This document shows, piece by piece, positions 25,910-34,954 of a DNA stretch of 64,000 nt. The first letter of the stretch is position 1. Every line of letters starts with the position of its first letter. The position numbers and the translations under genes were made by a program. The stretch is taken from NCBI GenBank assembly GCA_964530325.1, contig CAZHAX010000006.1, positions 75,466-139,465 on the forward strand, in the 5' to 3' direction. This DNA is from CAZHAX01 sp964530325 (GTDB lineage: Bacteria; Chloroflexota; Anaerolineae; B4-G1). The notes under the pieces were generated by a model that saw only the letters and a list, made by a program, of their open reading frames with translations, was not told where the DNA came from and ran no database searches.

Positions 25910-26287
25910 ATGGAACAGCAGCTTACGATCAACGAGGCGGCGCAGGAAACCGGCCTGACAGCGCATACGCTCCGGTACTACGAGCGGGTTGGCCTGATCC
26001 CCTCTGTGGCTCGTGCGGACAACGGACACCGGCGCTACTCTCAGGAGGACATCGGCTGGATCGAATTCGTCAAGTGCTTGCGATCGACGGGGATGCCGAT
26101 CTCCGAGATGCAGCGCTACGTCGAACTGCAGCAGGAGGGCGACTCGACCGCGCGCGCCCGGCTCGACCTGCTCGAAGCGCACCGGCGGCGGATCACAGAA
26201 AAACTAGAGCAGTTGAACACCTTTCTGGAAAGGATCGAAGGAAAGATCTCCTACTACCGCCAGCTGCAGGCGCAGCAGTTGAGCTGA
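25910..26287 (+). CDS. MerR-family regulator, NmlR/AdhR-like (aldehyde/electrophile responsive)
   Basis: A 125-aa MerR protein. The winged helix is at the N-terminus (TINEAAQETGLTAHTLRYYERVGLI, then NGHRRYSQEDI) and a coiled-coil dimerisation helix (~75-115) follows. There is no C-terminal metal-binding Cys pair; the only Cys is C56 in FVKCLRSTGMPI, where NmlR/AdhR regulators carry the Cys that senses aldehydes, formaldehyde or methylglyoxal. The downstream flavodoxin and two aldo-keto reductase genes on the same strand fit a carbonyl-stress regulon. ATG 25910 follows AAGGGGGG. Confidence 0.88.
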   Translation: MEQQLTINEAAQETGLTAHTLRYYERVGLIPSVARADNGHRRYSQEDIGWIEFVKCLRSTGMPISEMQRYVELQQEGDSTARARLDLLEAHRRRITEKLEQLNTFLERIEGKISYYRQLQAQQLS

Positions 26288-26331
26288 ACACCGGAGGAGG
26301 GCTGGTGCGCGATAGAGGTGGTGAATAGGCG

Positions 26332-26784
26332 ATGGGATCCATACTTGTCCTCTTTCATTCTCAGGAGTTCGGCAACACCGCCGCAATGGCGGAGGCTGTG
26401 GCCGAAGGCGCTATGGCCGCAGGCGGCGAAGTGACGCTGGTCAACACCAACGAGACGCGGCTGGACATAGACACCTATCGCGACTTTGACGCCGCGGCCT
26501 TCGGGTCGCCCGACTACTACAGCTACATCGCCGGCGGGCTGAAGGTCTTCCTGGATGACTGGTACATTGCCGGCAAGGCCAGTCGTCTGGGCCTGGAGGG
26601 GAAGCCATACGGCCTCTTCCTCTCTCACGGCGGCGGTGGAGCAGCTAGAACAGCGCTCGAGGAGCTGTTCAACCGTATGGGATCGAAGGTCGGGCAGACG
26701 GTAGCGGCACGCGGCAGGCCCAGCGCAGCCGTGCTCGAGGAGTGCCGCCAGCTCGGACGAGAGCTGGCGAGTACTGTGTCTTAG
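26332..26784 (+). CDS. Flavodoxin-family protein
   Basis: A 150-aa flavodoxin-fold protein. The FMN phosphate-binding loop is in LFHSQEFGNTAAMAEAVAEG, residues ~60-75 give the GSPDYYSYIAGGLKVFLDDW loop, and the C-terminal part has the LFLSHGGGGAARTALEEL strand-turn. It would carry electrons through FMN or act as a quinone/nitro reductase-type flavoprotein. It lies 44 bases after the MerR gene and 4 bases before an aldo-keto reductase gene, so the three are likely one operon. Confidence 0.85.
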   Translation: MGSILVLFHSQEFGNTAAMAEAVAEGAMAAGGEVTLVNTNETRLDIDTYRDFDAAAFGSPDYYSYIAGGLKVFLDDWYIAGKASRLGLEGKPYGLFLSHGGGGAARTALEELFNRMGSKVGQTVAARGRPSAAVLEECRQLGRELASTVS

Positions 26785-26788
26785 CCAG

Positions 26789-27658
26789 ATGGACTACGTC
26801 GAATTCGGCAGTACGGGCCTGAGGGTGTCGCGCCTGGCCTTTGGCACGGGCACGAACGGCTGGGCCGGCCGGTCGGAGCAGACGGACCTGGGCGTTGGCG
26901 AGCTCGCCCGGCTTCTCCGGCTTGGGCATGATCACGGCGTCAACTTCTGGGACGCCGCCGATGCCTACGGATCGCACGAACACCTGGCAGAGGCACTATG
27001 CGATATCCCGCGCGGGGAAGTGGTGATAGCCACGAAGACCACGTCGCAGAGTGCCCAGCAGACGGCGCGGGATGTCGAGCGCTTCCTGATCGAATTGCGC
27101 ACTGACGCTGTGGACATCGTCCTGCTCCACTGCATGACTCAGGCCGGCTGGCCGAGGCGATACTGCGGAGCAATGGAAGCGCTAGTGCGCGCCAAGGAGC
27201 AGGGAAAGGTGCGCGCGGTTGGCGTCTCCTGCCACGGAGTAGGTCCGCTGCTTTCAGCTGCGGAAACCGATTTGGTGGACGTGGTACTAGCCCGAATCAA
27301 CGTTGCCGGTGTGCAGATGGGGGCGCCCCGATCTGAAGTCGTCGACGCGCTGGAGCGGCTCTATACGTCCGGCAAGGCGGTCTACGGGATGAAGGTGCTG
27401 GGCTGCGGAAGGCTGGCAGGGCAGGCCCACTCGGCGATGGAGTACGTCTTCGGTCTTGGTATTGTCCACTCCATTGTCGTGGGCACCAGCAGCCGCGCGC
27501 AGCTGCTTGAGAACGTCAAGCTGGTCGAGGAGATCGCGGCGCGATATCCGCTTCGCAGCAGGGCCGAGGGAAGACACGTAGGCGTCCTGGAGGCACCAGG
27601 GAGAGAGGAGCGATTGCCCTCGAGCAGTCGGCCTGGAGCGAGCCTAGGCGAAACGTAG
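26789..27658 (+). CDS. Aldo/keto reductase
   Basis: A 289-aa AKR TIM-barrel protein. Catalytic tetrad candidates: Asp in NFWDAADAYG, Tyr of AYG, Lys in VIATKT, His in IVLLHCMT. The fold ends with the SIVVGTSSRAQLLENV NADP-binding block. It reduces carbonyls with NADPH; the natural substrate is unknown. It is translationally close to the flavodoxin gene (4-base gap) and under the MerR-type promoter, which suggests aldehyde detoxification. The C-terminal ~25 residues are low-complexity and probably disordered. Confidence 0.9.
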   Translation: MDYVEFGSTGLRVSRLAFGTGTNGWAGRSEQTDLGVGELARLLRLGHDHGVNFWDAADAYGSHEHLAEALCDIPRGEVVIATKTTSQSAQQTARDVERFLIELRTDAVDIVLLHCMTQAGWPRRYCGAMEALVRAKEQGKVRAVGVSCHGVGPLLSAAETDLVDVVLARINVAGVQMGAPRSEVVDALERLYTSGKAVYGMKVLGCGRLAGQAHSAMEYVFGLGIVHSIVVGTSSRAQLLENVKLVEEIAARYPLRSRAEGRHVGVLEAPGREERLPSSSRPGASLGET

Positions 27659-27713
27659 ATAGCGTCGCAGGTATGGACGTGGCAGCCACAAAGAAAGGGA
27701 GCTAGTCAGAGCA

Positions 27714-28853
27714 ATGCAATATCGACCGTTTGGTAAGCTGGACTGGGAGGGATCCGCCCTGGGCTTCGGGTGTATGCGGCTCCCCACTACTTCGGACAAC
27801 GAAGCGGACGTAGACGAGCCGCTGGCTACGGAGATGATCCGCCATGCCATCGATCAGGGCGTCAATTACGTTGACACCGCATACCCCTACCATGGCGGGA
27901 ACAGCGAGAAGCTCCTCGGCCGCGTCCTGGGCAATGGCTACCGGGAGAGGGTCAAGCTGGCGACGAAGATGCCCTGCTGGCTCGTGGAGACCCCTGCCGA
28001 CTTCGACAAGTACCTGGACGAGCAGCTGGAGAGGCTTCAGACAGGCCACATAGACTTCTACCTCCTGCATGCCCTGTGGGAGGATCGCTGGGCGAAGATG
28101 CGGGAGATGGATGTACTGAAGTGGGCCGCGGGGGCGATCGCCGATGGACGCATCGGCCACCTGGGCTTCTCGTTCCACGGCACCCTCGCTCTGTTCAAGG
28201 AAGTCATCGACGCCTACGACTGGACGATGTGCCAGATCCAGTACAACTTCATGAATGAGGAGACCCAGGCGGGCACTGAAGGCCTCGAATACGCGGCTGG
28301 CCAAGGCGTGGCGGTCGTGATCATGGAGCCGCTGCTCGGCGGGCAGATTGCCAATCCCCCTTCGGCTGTCCAGCAGGTCTGGGAGGAGGCGGGTGCCGCG
28401 CCTGTCGACCTGGCGCTGCGCTGGCTGTGGAACAAGCCGGAGGTTGCGGTTGTCCTGAGCGGCATGACCGCGATGGAACACGTAGAACAGAACCTGGCCA
28501 TTGCTGATCGCTCCGGCGTGGGCAGACTGACGGAGGACGAGGCCCGGCTCATCAACCGGGTCCGCGCCGCCTACGAGGGCCTCGCTTCTGTGCCCTGCAC
28601 CAGGTGCGGATACTGCATGCCCTGCCCCAACGGGGTCAACATTCCGCGCAACTTTGATCTCTACAACCAGGCCATAATGTACGGCAACCCGAGCTTGAGC
28701 AGGTCGCTCTACTCCTGGCACATGCCCGAGGAGGAACGGGCAGCCTCCTGCATCGCCTGCCGCGAGTGTGAGGACAAGTGTCCGCAGCAGATCGAGATCA
28801 GTGAGTGGATGCCCAAAGTCGACGACCTCCTTTCCATCAAGGAGTCGGACTGA
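27714..28853 (+). CDS. Aldo/keto reductase with C-terminal two-cluster ferredoxin domain
   Basis: A 379-aa fusion. Residues 1-280 are an AKR barrel (GFGCMRLP; Asp/Tyr in YVDTAYPYH; Lys in LATKMP; His in FYLLHALW). Residues ~285-370 carry two Cys clusters, CTRCGYCMPCP and CIACRECEDKCP, that would bind 4Fe-4S centres. This domain pair is widespread in anaerobes and suggests ferredoxin-type electrons rather than, or in addition to, NADPH. It begins 55 bases after the first AKR gene on the same strand and is the likely last gene of the MerR-controlled unit. Confidence 0.92.
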   Translation: MQYRPFGKLDWEGSALGFGCMRLPTTSDNEADVDEPLATEMIRHAIDQGVNYVDTAYPYHGGNSEKLLGRVLGNGYRERVKLATKMPCWLVETPADFDKYLDEQLERLQTGHIDFYLLHALWEDRWAKMREMDVLKWAAGAIADGRIGHLGFSFHGTLALFKEVIDAYDWTMCQIQYNFMNEETQAGTEGLEYAAGQGVAVVIMEPLLGGQIANPPSAVQQVWEEAGAAPVDLALRWLWNKPEVAVVLSGMTAMEHVEQNLAIADRSGVGRLTEDEARLINRVRAAYEGLASVPCTRCGYCMPCPNGVNIPRNFDLYNQAIMYGNPSLSRSLYSWHMPEEERAASCIACRECEDKCPQQIEISEWMPKVDDLLSIKESD

Positions 28854-28979
28854 CGCCTGACGCAGTCCGGGTCAGATTCTGCTGTCCTCGTCGCCGCGCT
28901 GACCGGTAAGGCCTGGACTTCCGCACCGGTTGTGGTAAGATAGCCAGGAGCAGTCGCGGGAAGGGCTCGCGGCACTCAC

Positions 28980-29050
28980 TGGGGAGTGGCCAAGTGGTAA
29001 GGCAGCGGACTTTGAATCCGCTATCGTAGGTTCGAACCCTACCTCCCCAG
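28980..29050 (+). tRNA. tRNA-Gln (anticodon TTG)
   Basis: Acceptor TGGGGAG pairs with CTCCCCA, discriminator G at 29050. D arm GGCCAAGTGGTAAGGC, anticodon loop CTTTGAA with TTG, T arm GTAGGTTCGAACCCTAC. The genomic end continues CCT, so CCA is added after transcription. A weak promoter-like TGGACT (28914-28919)/TAAGAT (28936-28941) is upstream. Confidence 0.96.
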
Positions 29051-29103
29051 CCTGGGCCATCACGGCCTTCGGCGGAGCATCAGCCAGCCGCTGCCTCCAC
29101 AGG

Positions 29104-30483
29104 ATGAGCATGAGAGCCATTAAGGTCGCAGCCGTGATCTTGGCGGCAGGGCAGGGGACGCGGATGAAGTCCCGGTACCCCAAGCCGCTCTACGCGCTGG
29201 CCGGCAAGCCCTTGGTGGACCACGCGCTGGAAGCCGTGCGGCAGCTCTCGAACCTGAAGCCGGTCCTCGTCGTGGGCCACGGGGCGGACCAGGTCCGCGC
29301 GGCAGTGGGCGACCGGGCCATCTTCGTCGAGCAGAGGCAGCAGAAGGGTACGGGCCATGCCTTGCTGCAGGCGCGGAAACCCCTCATGGGCTTGGCCAGC
29401 CTGGTCCTGGTCACGTACGCGGACATGCCGCTTCTCACGGCCGAGACGCTGCGCTCGCTTGTCGAACGGCAGAAGAACAACGATGGGCCAATAAGCCTTC
29501 TTTCGGCTAGGAGCGAGACGCCACGGGGTTTCGGGAGGCTGGTGCGCGATTCGAAGGGCTCCGTAGTCAGGATCGTGGAGGATTCGCTCGTCACCGCCGA
29601 GGAGGAGTCGATCACCGAGCTGAACGTAGGGGCATACTGCTTTGGCGCGGGCTGGCTCTGGGAGCACGTGGACCAGATTCCGCCCAGCCCGCCAAAGAAG
29701 GAGTACTACCTGACGGACCTGATCGGCATGGCCGCCGGCGAAGGCGCCCGCGTGGAGGCGGTAGCCATCGCCGATCCCCAGGAGGCGCTGGGCATCAACA
29801 CCCGGGCCCACCTGGCCGAAGCGGAGGCAGCGCTGCGGCGCCGCACGAACGAGCGCTGGATGATAGAGGGCGTGACCATCGTGGATCCGGCCACTACATA
29901 CATCGAGCAGGGCGTGACCATCGGGGCGGACACGGAGATCATGCCCAATACCCATCTGCGAGGCAAGACGGCAATCGGCCAGGGCTGCCACATCGGGCCG
30001 AACACGATCGTCGTCGATTGCCAGATTGGGAACAAGTGCCGGGTGCTGGCGTCTGTGCTCGAGCAGGCAGTGATGGAGGACGGCTCGGACATTGGCCCGT
30101 TCGGCCACCTGCGCGAGGGCGCGCGCCTGTGTGAGGGATCTCACATGGGCAACTTCGGCGAGGTCAAGAATGCGACACTCGGCCCCGGCGCGAAGATGGG
30201 CCACTTCGGCTACCTCGGCGACGCCGAGGTCGGTGCCAGGACGAACATCGGCGCAGGCACCATCACCTGCAACTACGACGGCAAGCGGAAGCACAAGACC
30301 TTCATCGAGGAAGGGGCCTTCATCGGGTCGGACACGATGCTCGTGGCCCCGGTGAGGGTAGGCAAGGGAGCCAAGACCGGGGCGGGCGCAGTCGTGACGC
30401 GGGATGTTCCGGACGGCAAGGTGGCCGCCGGCGTTCCCGCGCGCGTGCTGAACCGAGACGACAGCGATGGGGACGAAGACTGA
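29104..30483 (+). CDS. glmU: Bifunctional GlmU (GlcN-1-P acetyltransferase / GlcNAc-1-P uridylyltransferase)
   Basis: A 459-aa two-domain enzyme of standard length. The uridylyltransferase half begins with AVILAAGQGTRMKS (nucleotide-binding loop), then KGTGHAL and YADMPLL, with the metal-binding D. The C-terminal left-handed beta-helix (~255-450) has hexapeptide repeats, the acetyltransferase signature GAGTITCNYDGKRKHKT and GAGAVVTRDV. It makes UDP-GlcNAc for peptidoglycan and glycans. Its 3' end overlaps cdd by 17 bases. Confidence 0.95.
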   Translation: MSMRAIKVAAVILAAGQGTRMKSRYPKPLYALAGKPLVDHALEAVRQLSNLKPVLVVGHGADQVRAAVGDRAIFVEQRQQKGTGHALLQARKPLMGLASLVLVTYADMPLLTAETLRSLVERQKNNDGPISLLSARSETPRGFGRLVRDSKGSVVRIVEDSLVTAEEESITELNVGAYCFGAGWLWEHVDQIPPSPPKKEYYLTDLIGMAAGEGARVEAVAIADPQEALGINTRAHLAEAEAALRRRTNERWMIEGVTIVDPATTYIEQGVTIGADTEIMPNTHLRGKTAIGQGCHIGPNTIVVDCQIGNKCRVLASVLEQAVMEDGSDIGPFGHLREGARLCEGSHMGNFGEVKNATLGPGAKMGHFGYLGDAEVGARTNIGAGTITCNYDGKRKHKTFIEEGAFIGSDTMLVAPVRVGKGAKTGAGAVVTRDVPDGKVAAGVPARVLNRDDSDGDED

Positions 30484-30865
30484 GCTCGACCGCGGGGAAC
30501 TGGTTCGCCAGGCGGCAGCGGCTAGAGAGATTGCCTACGCCCCCTACTCCAGATACCAGGTGGGGGCGGCGCTCTTGGGCCGGTCAGGGCGGATCTACAC
30601 CGGGTGCAACGTGGAGAACGCGGCCTATTCCGCCACCATCTGCGCCGAGCGCGTTGCCGTGGCCAAGGCCGTGTCTGAGGGGGAGCGGGAATTCGCCGCC
30701 ATCGCGGTGGTGACTGAGGACGGGGCCACGCCCTGTGGCGTGTGCCGCCAGGTGCTGCGGGAGTTCAGCGAGGAGCTGATCGTCCTCATCGGAGACGGTG
30801 ACGGCCGGGTACGCGAGACCACGGTGTCCGCGCTTCTGCCAGACAGCTTCGCCGGGCCGGGTTGA
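30467..30865 (+). CDS. cdd: Cytidine deaminase
   Basis: A 132-aa homotetramer-type cytidine deaminase. APYSRYQVGAALL and GCNVENAAYSATICAERVA give the catalytic CAE motif; PCGVCRQVL provides the other two zinc cysteines, so the zinc site is C-C-C type. It deaminates cytidine and deoxycytidine in pyrimidine salvage. It overlaps glmU by 17 bases upstream and reaches the guaA region downstream, so the three are probably one transcript. Confidence 0.95.
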   Translation: MGTKTELDRGELVRQAAAAREIAYAPYSRYQVGAALLGRSGRIYTGCNVENAAYSATICAERVAVAKAVSEGEREFAAIAVVTEDGATPCGVCRQVLREFSEELIVLIGDGDGRVRETTVSALLPDSFAGPG

Positions 30866-30891
30866 GCCGCACGATACGCAGAGCCTACTCC

Positions 30892-32445
30892 ATGCGAGAT
30901 GCTATCGCCATCCTCGATTTCGGTTCCCAGTATACACAGCTGATCGCCCGCCGCGTGCGCGAAGCGAACGTCTACTGCGAGCTCTTCCCCTGGGACGCGC
31001 CACCCGCCGCGCCGCTGGCGATCCAGCCCAAGGGCTTCATTCTCTCCGGCGGTCCGGCCAGTGTCTATGCTGCCGGAGCCCCCACGCTGCCGGAATACGT
31101 CCTACAGCAGCAGGTCCCGGTGCTCGGGATCTGCTACGGTATGCAGCTGCTGGCCCGCACCCTTGGCGGGCGCGTCGCCCGGGCCGAGAGCCGGGAGTAC
31201 GGGCCTGCGCAGGTGGAGCTGGTAGGTCCGGACACCCCGCTCCTGGCACCTTTGCGATCGAAGCGGTCGCGGTTCCAGGTCTGGATGTCGCACGGCGATC
31301 GCATCGAGGCGGTGCCCCCGGGCAGCGACGTCCTGGCCCGCAGCGAAAACTCGCCTGTGGCGGCTATGGGCGACCGCGAGCGCGGCTACTACGGCCTCCA
31401 GTTCCACCCCGAAGTCGTCCACACGGAGCCAGGGCAGGAGATCATCCGCCGCTTCGCGGTCGAAGTCTGCGGTTGCCGGGCGGACTGGACGCCCGCGTCG
31501 TTCATCGAACAGGCCATCGCCGACATCCGAGCCCGCGTGGTCGAAGAGCGGGTGATATGCGGCCTCAGCGGGGGTGTCGATTCGGCGGTCACGGCTACGC
31601 TGGTCCACCAAGCAATTGGTGACCAGCTGACCTGCATCTTCGTCAACACCGGGCTTCTACGCCGGGGCGAGCCGGAACAGGTGGTCCGCACGTTCCGAGA
31701 TGGCCTGGGGACGCAGTTGGTGGCGGTTGACGCCACCGAGGACTTCCTTACCGCTCTCGACGGAGTCACCGACCCCGAGCAGAAGAGACGGGCAATTGGC
31801 GAGCTGTTCATCCGGGTATTCGAGCGTGAGGCGGGGAAGCTGGGTGACCCTCGCTTCCTGGCCCAGGGAACCCTCTACCCGGACGTCATTGAGAGCCGCG
31901 GGCCGGAGCGGCGGGTCGCGGCTCGCATCAAGACGCATCACAACGTCGGCGGGCTGCCTGAGGACATGGCTTTCGAACTGGTAGAGCCTCTGCGCTACCT
32001 GTTCAAGGACGAGGTCAGGGCGGCGGGAGAGGCACTGGGCCTGCCCGCCGAGATCGTGTGGCGGCAGCCGTTCCCCGGTCCCGGGCTGGCGGTGCGCATC
32101 TTGGGCGCGGTGACCTGGGATAGGCTGGAGACGCTCCGCGCGGCGGACGCGATCCTGCTGGACGAGCTGGCCGCTGCCGGCGCGCTGCGGGGCGAGACGC
32201 AGCAAGCGCTGGCCGTGCTCCTGCCGATTCAGAGCGTTGGCGTGATGGGCGATGAGCGCACTTACCAGAATGTCGTTGCCATCCGGGCCATCACCACAGA
32301 GGATTTCATGACGGCCGATTGGGCCCGGCTGGATCACGACCTGCTGGCCCGCATCAGCAACCGCATCGTAAACGAGGTGGAGGGCGTGAACAGAGTCGTC
32401 TATGATATCACCTCCAAGCCGCCAGCCACCGTGGAGTGGGAGTAG
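30892..32445 (+). CDS. guaA: GMP synthase (glutamine-hydrolysing)
   Basis: A 517-aa GuaA. The class I glutamine amidotransferase domain starts IAILDFGSQYTQLIARRVRE; nucleophile Cys is in GICYGMQLL and the His/Glu of the triad in LQFHPEV. The ATP-PPase loop is SGGVDSAV, and the C-terminal dimer domain ends with RVVYDITSKPPATVEWE. It converts XMP to GMP. ATG 30892 starts directly at the conserved core; a TTG at 30862 overlapping the cdd stop (TTGA) is an alternative start. Neither has a strong ribosome site. Confidence 0.95.
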   Translation: MRDAIAILDFGSQYTQLIARRVREANVYCELFPWDAPPAAPLAIQPKGFILSGGPASVYAAGAPTLPEYVLQQQVPVLGICYGMQLLARTLGGRVARAESREYGPAQVELVGPDTPLLAPLRSKRSRFQVWMSHGDRIEAVPPGSDVLARSENSPVAAMGDRERGYYGLQFHPEVVHTEPGQEIIRRFAVEVCGCRADWTPASFIEQAIADIRARVVEERVICGLSGGVDSAVTATLVHQAIGDQLTCIFVNTGLLRRGEPEQVVRTFRDGLGTQLVAVDATEDFLTALDGVTDPEQKRRAIGELFIRVFEREAGKLGDPRFLAQGTLYPDVIESRGPERRVAARIKTHHNVGGLPEDMAFELVEPLRYLFKDEVRAAGEALGLPAEIVWRQPFPGPGLAVRILGAVTWDRLETLRAADAILLDELAAAGALRGETQQALAVLLPIQSVGVMGDERTYQNVVAIRAITTEDFMTADWARLDHDLLARISNRIVNEVEGVNRVVYDITSKPPATVEWE

Positions 32446-32486
32446 CGGGCACGCTGTCCCTCCGCCTCAGCAACCACTACCGCCTT

Positions 32487-32515
32487 TTGCGCCACTGACC
32501 TGGCCTGGGTATAAT
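32487..32515 (+). promoter_or_regulatory. Promoter upstream of the pseudo-PP2C gene
   Basis: TTGCGC (32487-32492), 17-bp spacer, TATAAT (32510-32515). The predicted start near 32522 is about 25 bases before the GTG at 32547. Confidence 0.6.
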
Positions 32516-32546
32516 AGCATGACGGAGGGCAACGCGGGTACAAGCA

Positions 32547-34745
32547 GTGGATTCCGACGCCGACCGAGTGGGCCACGTAGACTCGTCCGAACCGACTTCT
32601 CCCTCGGGTCGGGCTGAGTCCGGCACCCTGCGCTTCTCCAACGGCGCCCAGGTTGAGGCGGCAACCTGTACCGCGGCGCAGCTCTCGCCTCCCCAGGCGG
32701 TGAGCGACCGTCAGGGTGAGCAGCTCTTCCTCATCGTGCGCCTCTCCGCCGGCTCCCCGCCCGAGTCGTATGAGAAGCTGATGGCGCTTGCCTCAGACAC
32801 ATACTGGGGCACTCCGGGCAGCACGACGAAGGCGCTGCGCAAGGCGGCGATTGCCGCAAACAGCCGTCTGGCGCAGGTCAACTCCAGGGCCGATGCGTCG
32901 CAGCGCAGCCTGGGGCACCTTGTCTGCGCCGTGCTGCGCGACGAGGATCTCTTGGTCCTCCAGGCCGGCGAGGTATCCGCCTCTCTGCTCCACCGGGGCC
33001 GCCTGCAGCACTTCACCAGCAGTCCCGGCCCGCAGCCACTGGGCGCCGCTCAGGTGGCCGATGTCAGGGTCCATCACGCCTTCTCGGCTTTCGGAGACGT
33101 CCTTCTTCTGGCGGCTCCGAGCCTCACCCCGCTGGCCGGCGGTGAGCCTCTGCAGAGCCTGTTGGCGGAAGCCGAGTTGCCCCGGATGGTATCCAAGTTG
33201 GGCCAGTGTGCCGCTGAAAGCGATTTCGCTGCCCTGATCGCGCGCCGCTCGGCGCCGGCCCAAGCGATCGATGTGCCGGCTGCCGCGGAGCCGCTAACAG
33301 TTCCCGACTCAACCGGGCCGGCTGCGAAGGCGGCCAAGCCGCGAAGAAGGCGGGTGCGAACCCGGGACAAGAGGGAGTCGAGGGTGCGCTTGTGGGCGCA
33401 GCAGACCGGCCCCAAGGTCAGGGCTTGGCTCTTGGACGCCTCCGGCACGGCCAGGAGCGTCCTGGCTGCGGCGGGAGCGCGGCTGGCGCGTGGGGCGAAG
33501 ACGCTGCTCCGCCGCACGCTGCCCGGCCGCGATCAGACCGTGCCGCTTACAAGAAAGGAAGAGCCGGCCTATCCGGACGAAAGGCGCTCGCTGATGCGGG
33601 CAATCGCCATCGGACTGCCGGTGCTGCTGGCTGTCCTTGTCGCGCTCGCCTATCTATCGTTTGGCTCTGAGGCGCGATTCCAGCGCCTTGTCCAGAAGGC
33701 ACAGCAGGAGATGAGCCTGGCGGCTGCGGCAGAGGATCCGGACGAGGCCAGAAGCCACCTCGAGCTGGCCCGCGACTATGCGGCGGATGCAGCCGCGTCG
33801 CGTCCGGAGGACGCCGAGGCCGTCCGGCTCTTCTCGCAGGCAGAGAGCGCGCTGGACGCGATGGACCACATCGTTCGCCTCACCGCGGTCCAGGTGTGGA
33901 ACCCAATCGAGGGTATGTCGCCTTCGCGCCTCGTGGTGCGGGGGCAGATGCTCTTCGTTCTGGACTCTTCCGAGCGCTGGGTGTTCAGGCTGGATCTGAG
34001 CCCAGCGGGCGACAGCCTGGCCACGCCGACAAGCCTGACCGAGCTGGCGAAGGCGGGTGACCTGATCGGCGTGGACCGGCTGGGCGAGCTCGTCGACTGC
34101 GCCTGGGTGGACACAGCCGGTGGCCGGCAAACGAGCGGCCTGCTCATACTGGACGAAGACGGGGGGCTGTTCACCTATGATCCTTCCTGGACCGGCAGCG
34201 GCGGCGGGCCGCGCGTATCTCGCGCACCTCTTCGAGATGTGCTAGCAGAGACAACTCGGGCCATCGGTACGTACCAGGGCAAGCTCTACGTGCTGGATCC
34301 CGTCCGCAACCAGATCTGGCGCTACGCGCCTGAAGGTGATACGTTCCCTTATCCGCCCGAGCCGTATTTCGCTTCCTCCCCTGCCAAGAGGCTGGACGAC
34401 GCGCTCGACATGGCCATTGACGGCAGCATCTACGTCCTGTACCAAGACGGCGATGTCATCAGGTTCACGGAAGGCGAATCCCAGGCCTTCGACCCCCAGG
34501 GAATGACGGGCGATCTGAGCGAGGCCACGGTCATAGCCATCGATCCCAGTGGATTGAGCGGGCGGATCTACGTGGGAGATCCTGGCGGCGGGCGGATCGT
34601 GGTGCTCACGCCGGAAGGAGCGTTCCTCGCAGAGTACCGCACCCAGGTCGCTCTGGACCAGCTGTCGGCCCTCGCCGTCGACGAGACAGCAGGCCGCCTC
34701 TATCTCGTCAACGGCCAGCGGCTCTATTCAGCTCCGCTGCCTTGA
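32547..34745 (+). CDS. Degenerate PP2C-like domain protein with membrane anchor and extracytoplasmic beta-propeller
   Basis: A 732-aa protein. Residues ~30-235 follow the order of PP2C phosphatases (AANSRLAQVN..., LGHLVCAVLRDEDLLVLQAGEVSASLLHRGRLQHFT) but the metal-binding aspartates are gone: the usual GDSR is GEVS and the late SDG is PSL. Residues ~265-350 are basic (RRRRVRTRDKRESR). One membrane helix (~352-372, IGLPVLLAVLVALAYLSF) is followed by a helical linker and, from ~430, repeated beta-blades (LYVLDPVRNQIWRYAPEG, IYVLYQDGDVIRF, IYVGDPGGGRIVVLTPEG) like an NHL/PQQ propeller. It looks like an inside-out signalling or scaffolding protein. GTG 32547 start; no recognised name. It precedes cell-wall LCP genes. 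Confidence 0.7.
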   Translation: MDSDADRVGHVDSSEPTSPSGRAESGTLRFSNGAQVEAATCTAAQLSPPQAVSDRQGEQLFLIVRLSAGSPPESYEKLMALASDTYWGTPGSTTKALRKAAIAANSRLAQVNSRADASQRSLGHLVCAVLRDEDLLVLQAGEVSASLLHRGRLQHFTSSPGPQPLGAAQVADVRVHHAFSAFGDVLLLAAPSLTPLAGGEPLQSLLAEAELPRMVSKLGQCAAESDFAALIARRSAPAQAIDVPAAAEPLTVPDSTGPAAKAAKPRRRRVRTRDKRESRVRLWAQQTGPKVRAWLLDASGTARSVLAAAGARLARGAKTLLRRTLPGRDQTVPLTRKEEPAYPDERRSLMRAIAIGLPVLLAVLVALAYLSFGSEARFQRLVQKAQQEMSLAAAAEDPDEARSHLELARDYAADAAASRPEDAEAVRLFSQAESALDAMDHIVRLTAVQVWNPIEGMSPSRLVVRGQMLFVLDSSERWVFRLDLSPAGDSLATPTSLTELAKAGDLIGVDRLGELVDCAWVDTAGGRQTSGLLILDEDGGLFTYDPSWTGSGGGPRVSRAPLRDVLAETTRAIGTYQGKLYVLDPVRNQIWRYAPEGDTFPYPPEPYFASSPAKRLDDALDMAIDGSIYVLYQDGDVIRFTEGESQAFDPQGMTGDLSEATVIAIDPSGLSGRIYVGDPGGGRIVVLTPEGAFLAEYRTQVALDQLSALAVDETAGRLYLVNGQRLYSAPLP

Positions 34746-34774
34746 TTGCCCGCCTGACCCAACCGTGCTATAAT
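34746..34774 (+). promoter_or_regulatory. Promoter of the tandem LCP genes
   Basis: TTGCCC (34746-34751), 17-bp spacer, TATAAT (34769-34774) with an extended -10 TG (34766-34767). The leader to GTG 34955 is about 170 bases and holds no obvious gene. Confidence 0.65.
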
Positions 34775-34954
34775 CCCGGCGCGGTCTAGCTCGGCGGTCG
34801 CGTGCGTGGGCAGGCCGGGCGCCGGGCAGCATAAGGAAGCTTAGCGAGCGCGGGGGCGCGCAGTGTGGATTCCTGCCCTGACTCCCGCCCCCCTCCCTGG
34901 TGCGAAGCTACGGTCCGCCACCGCCGCCTCGATCGTGTCGCGGGAGGCACAGAC

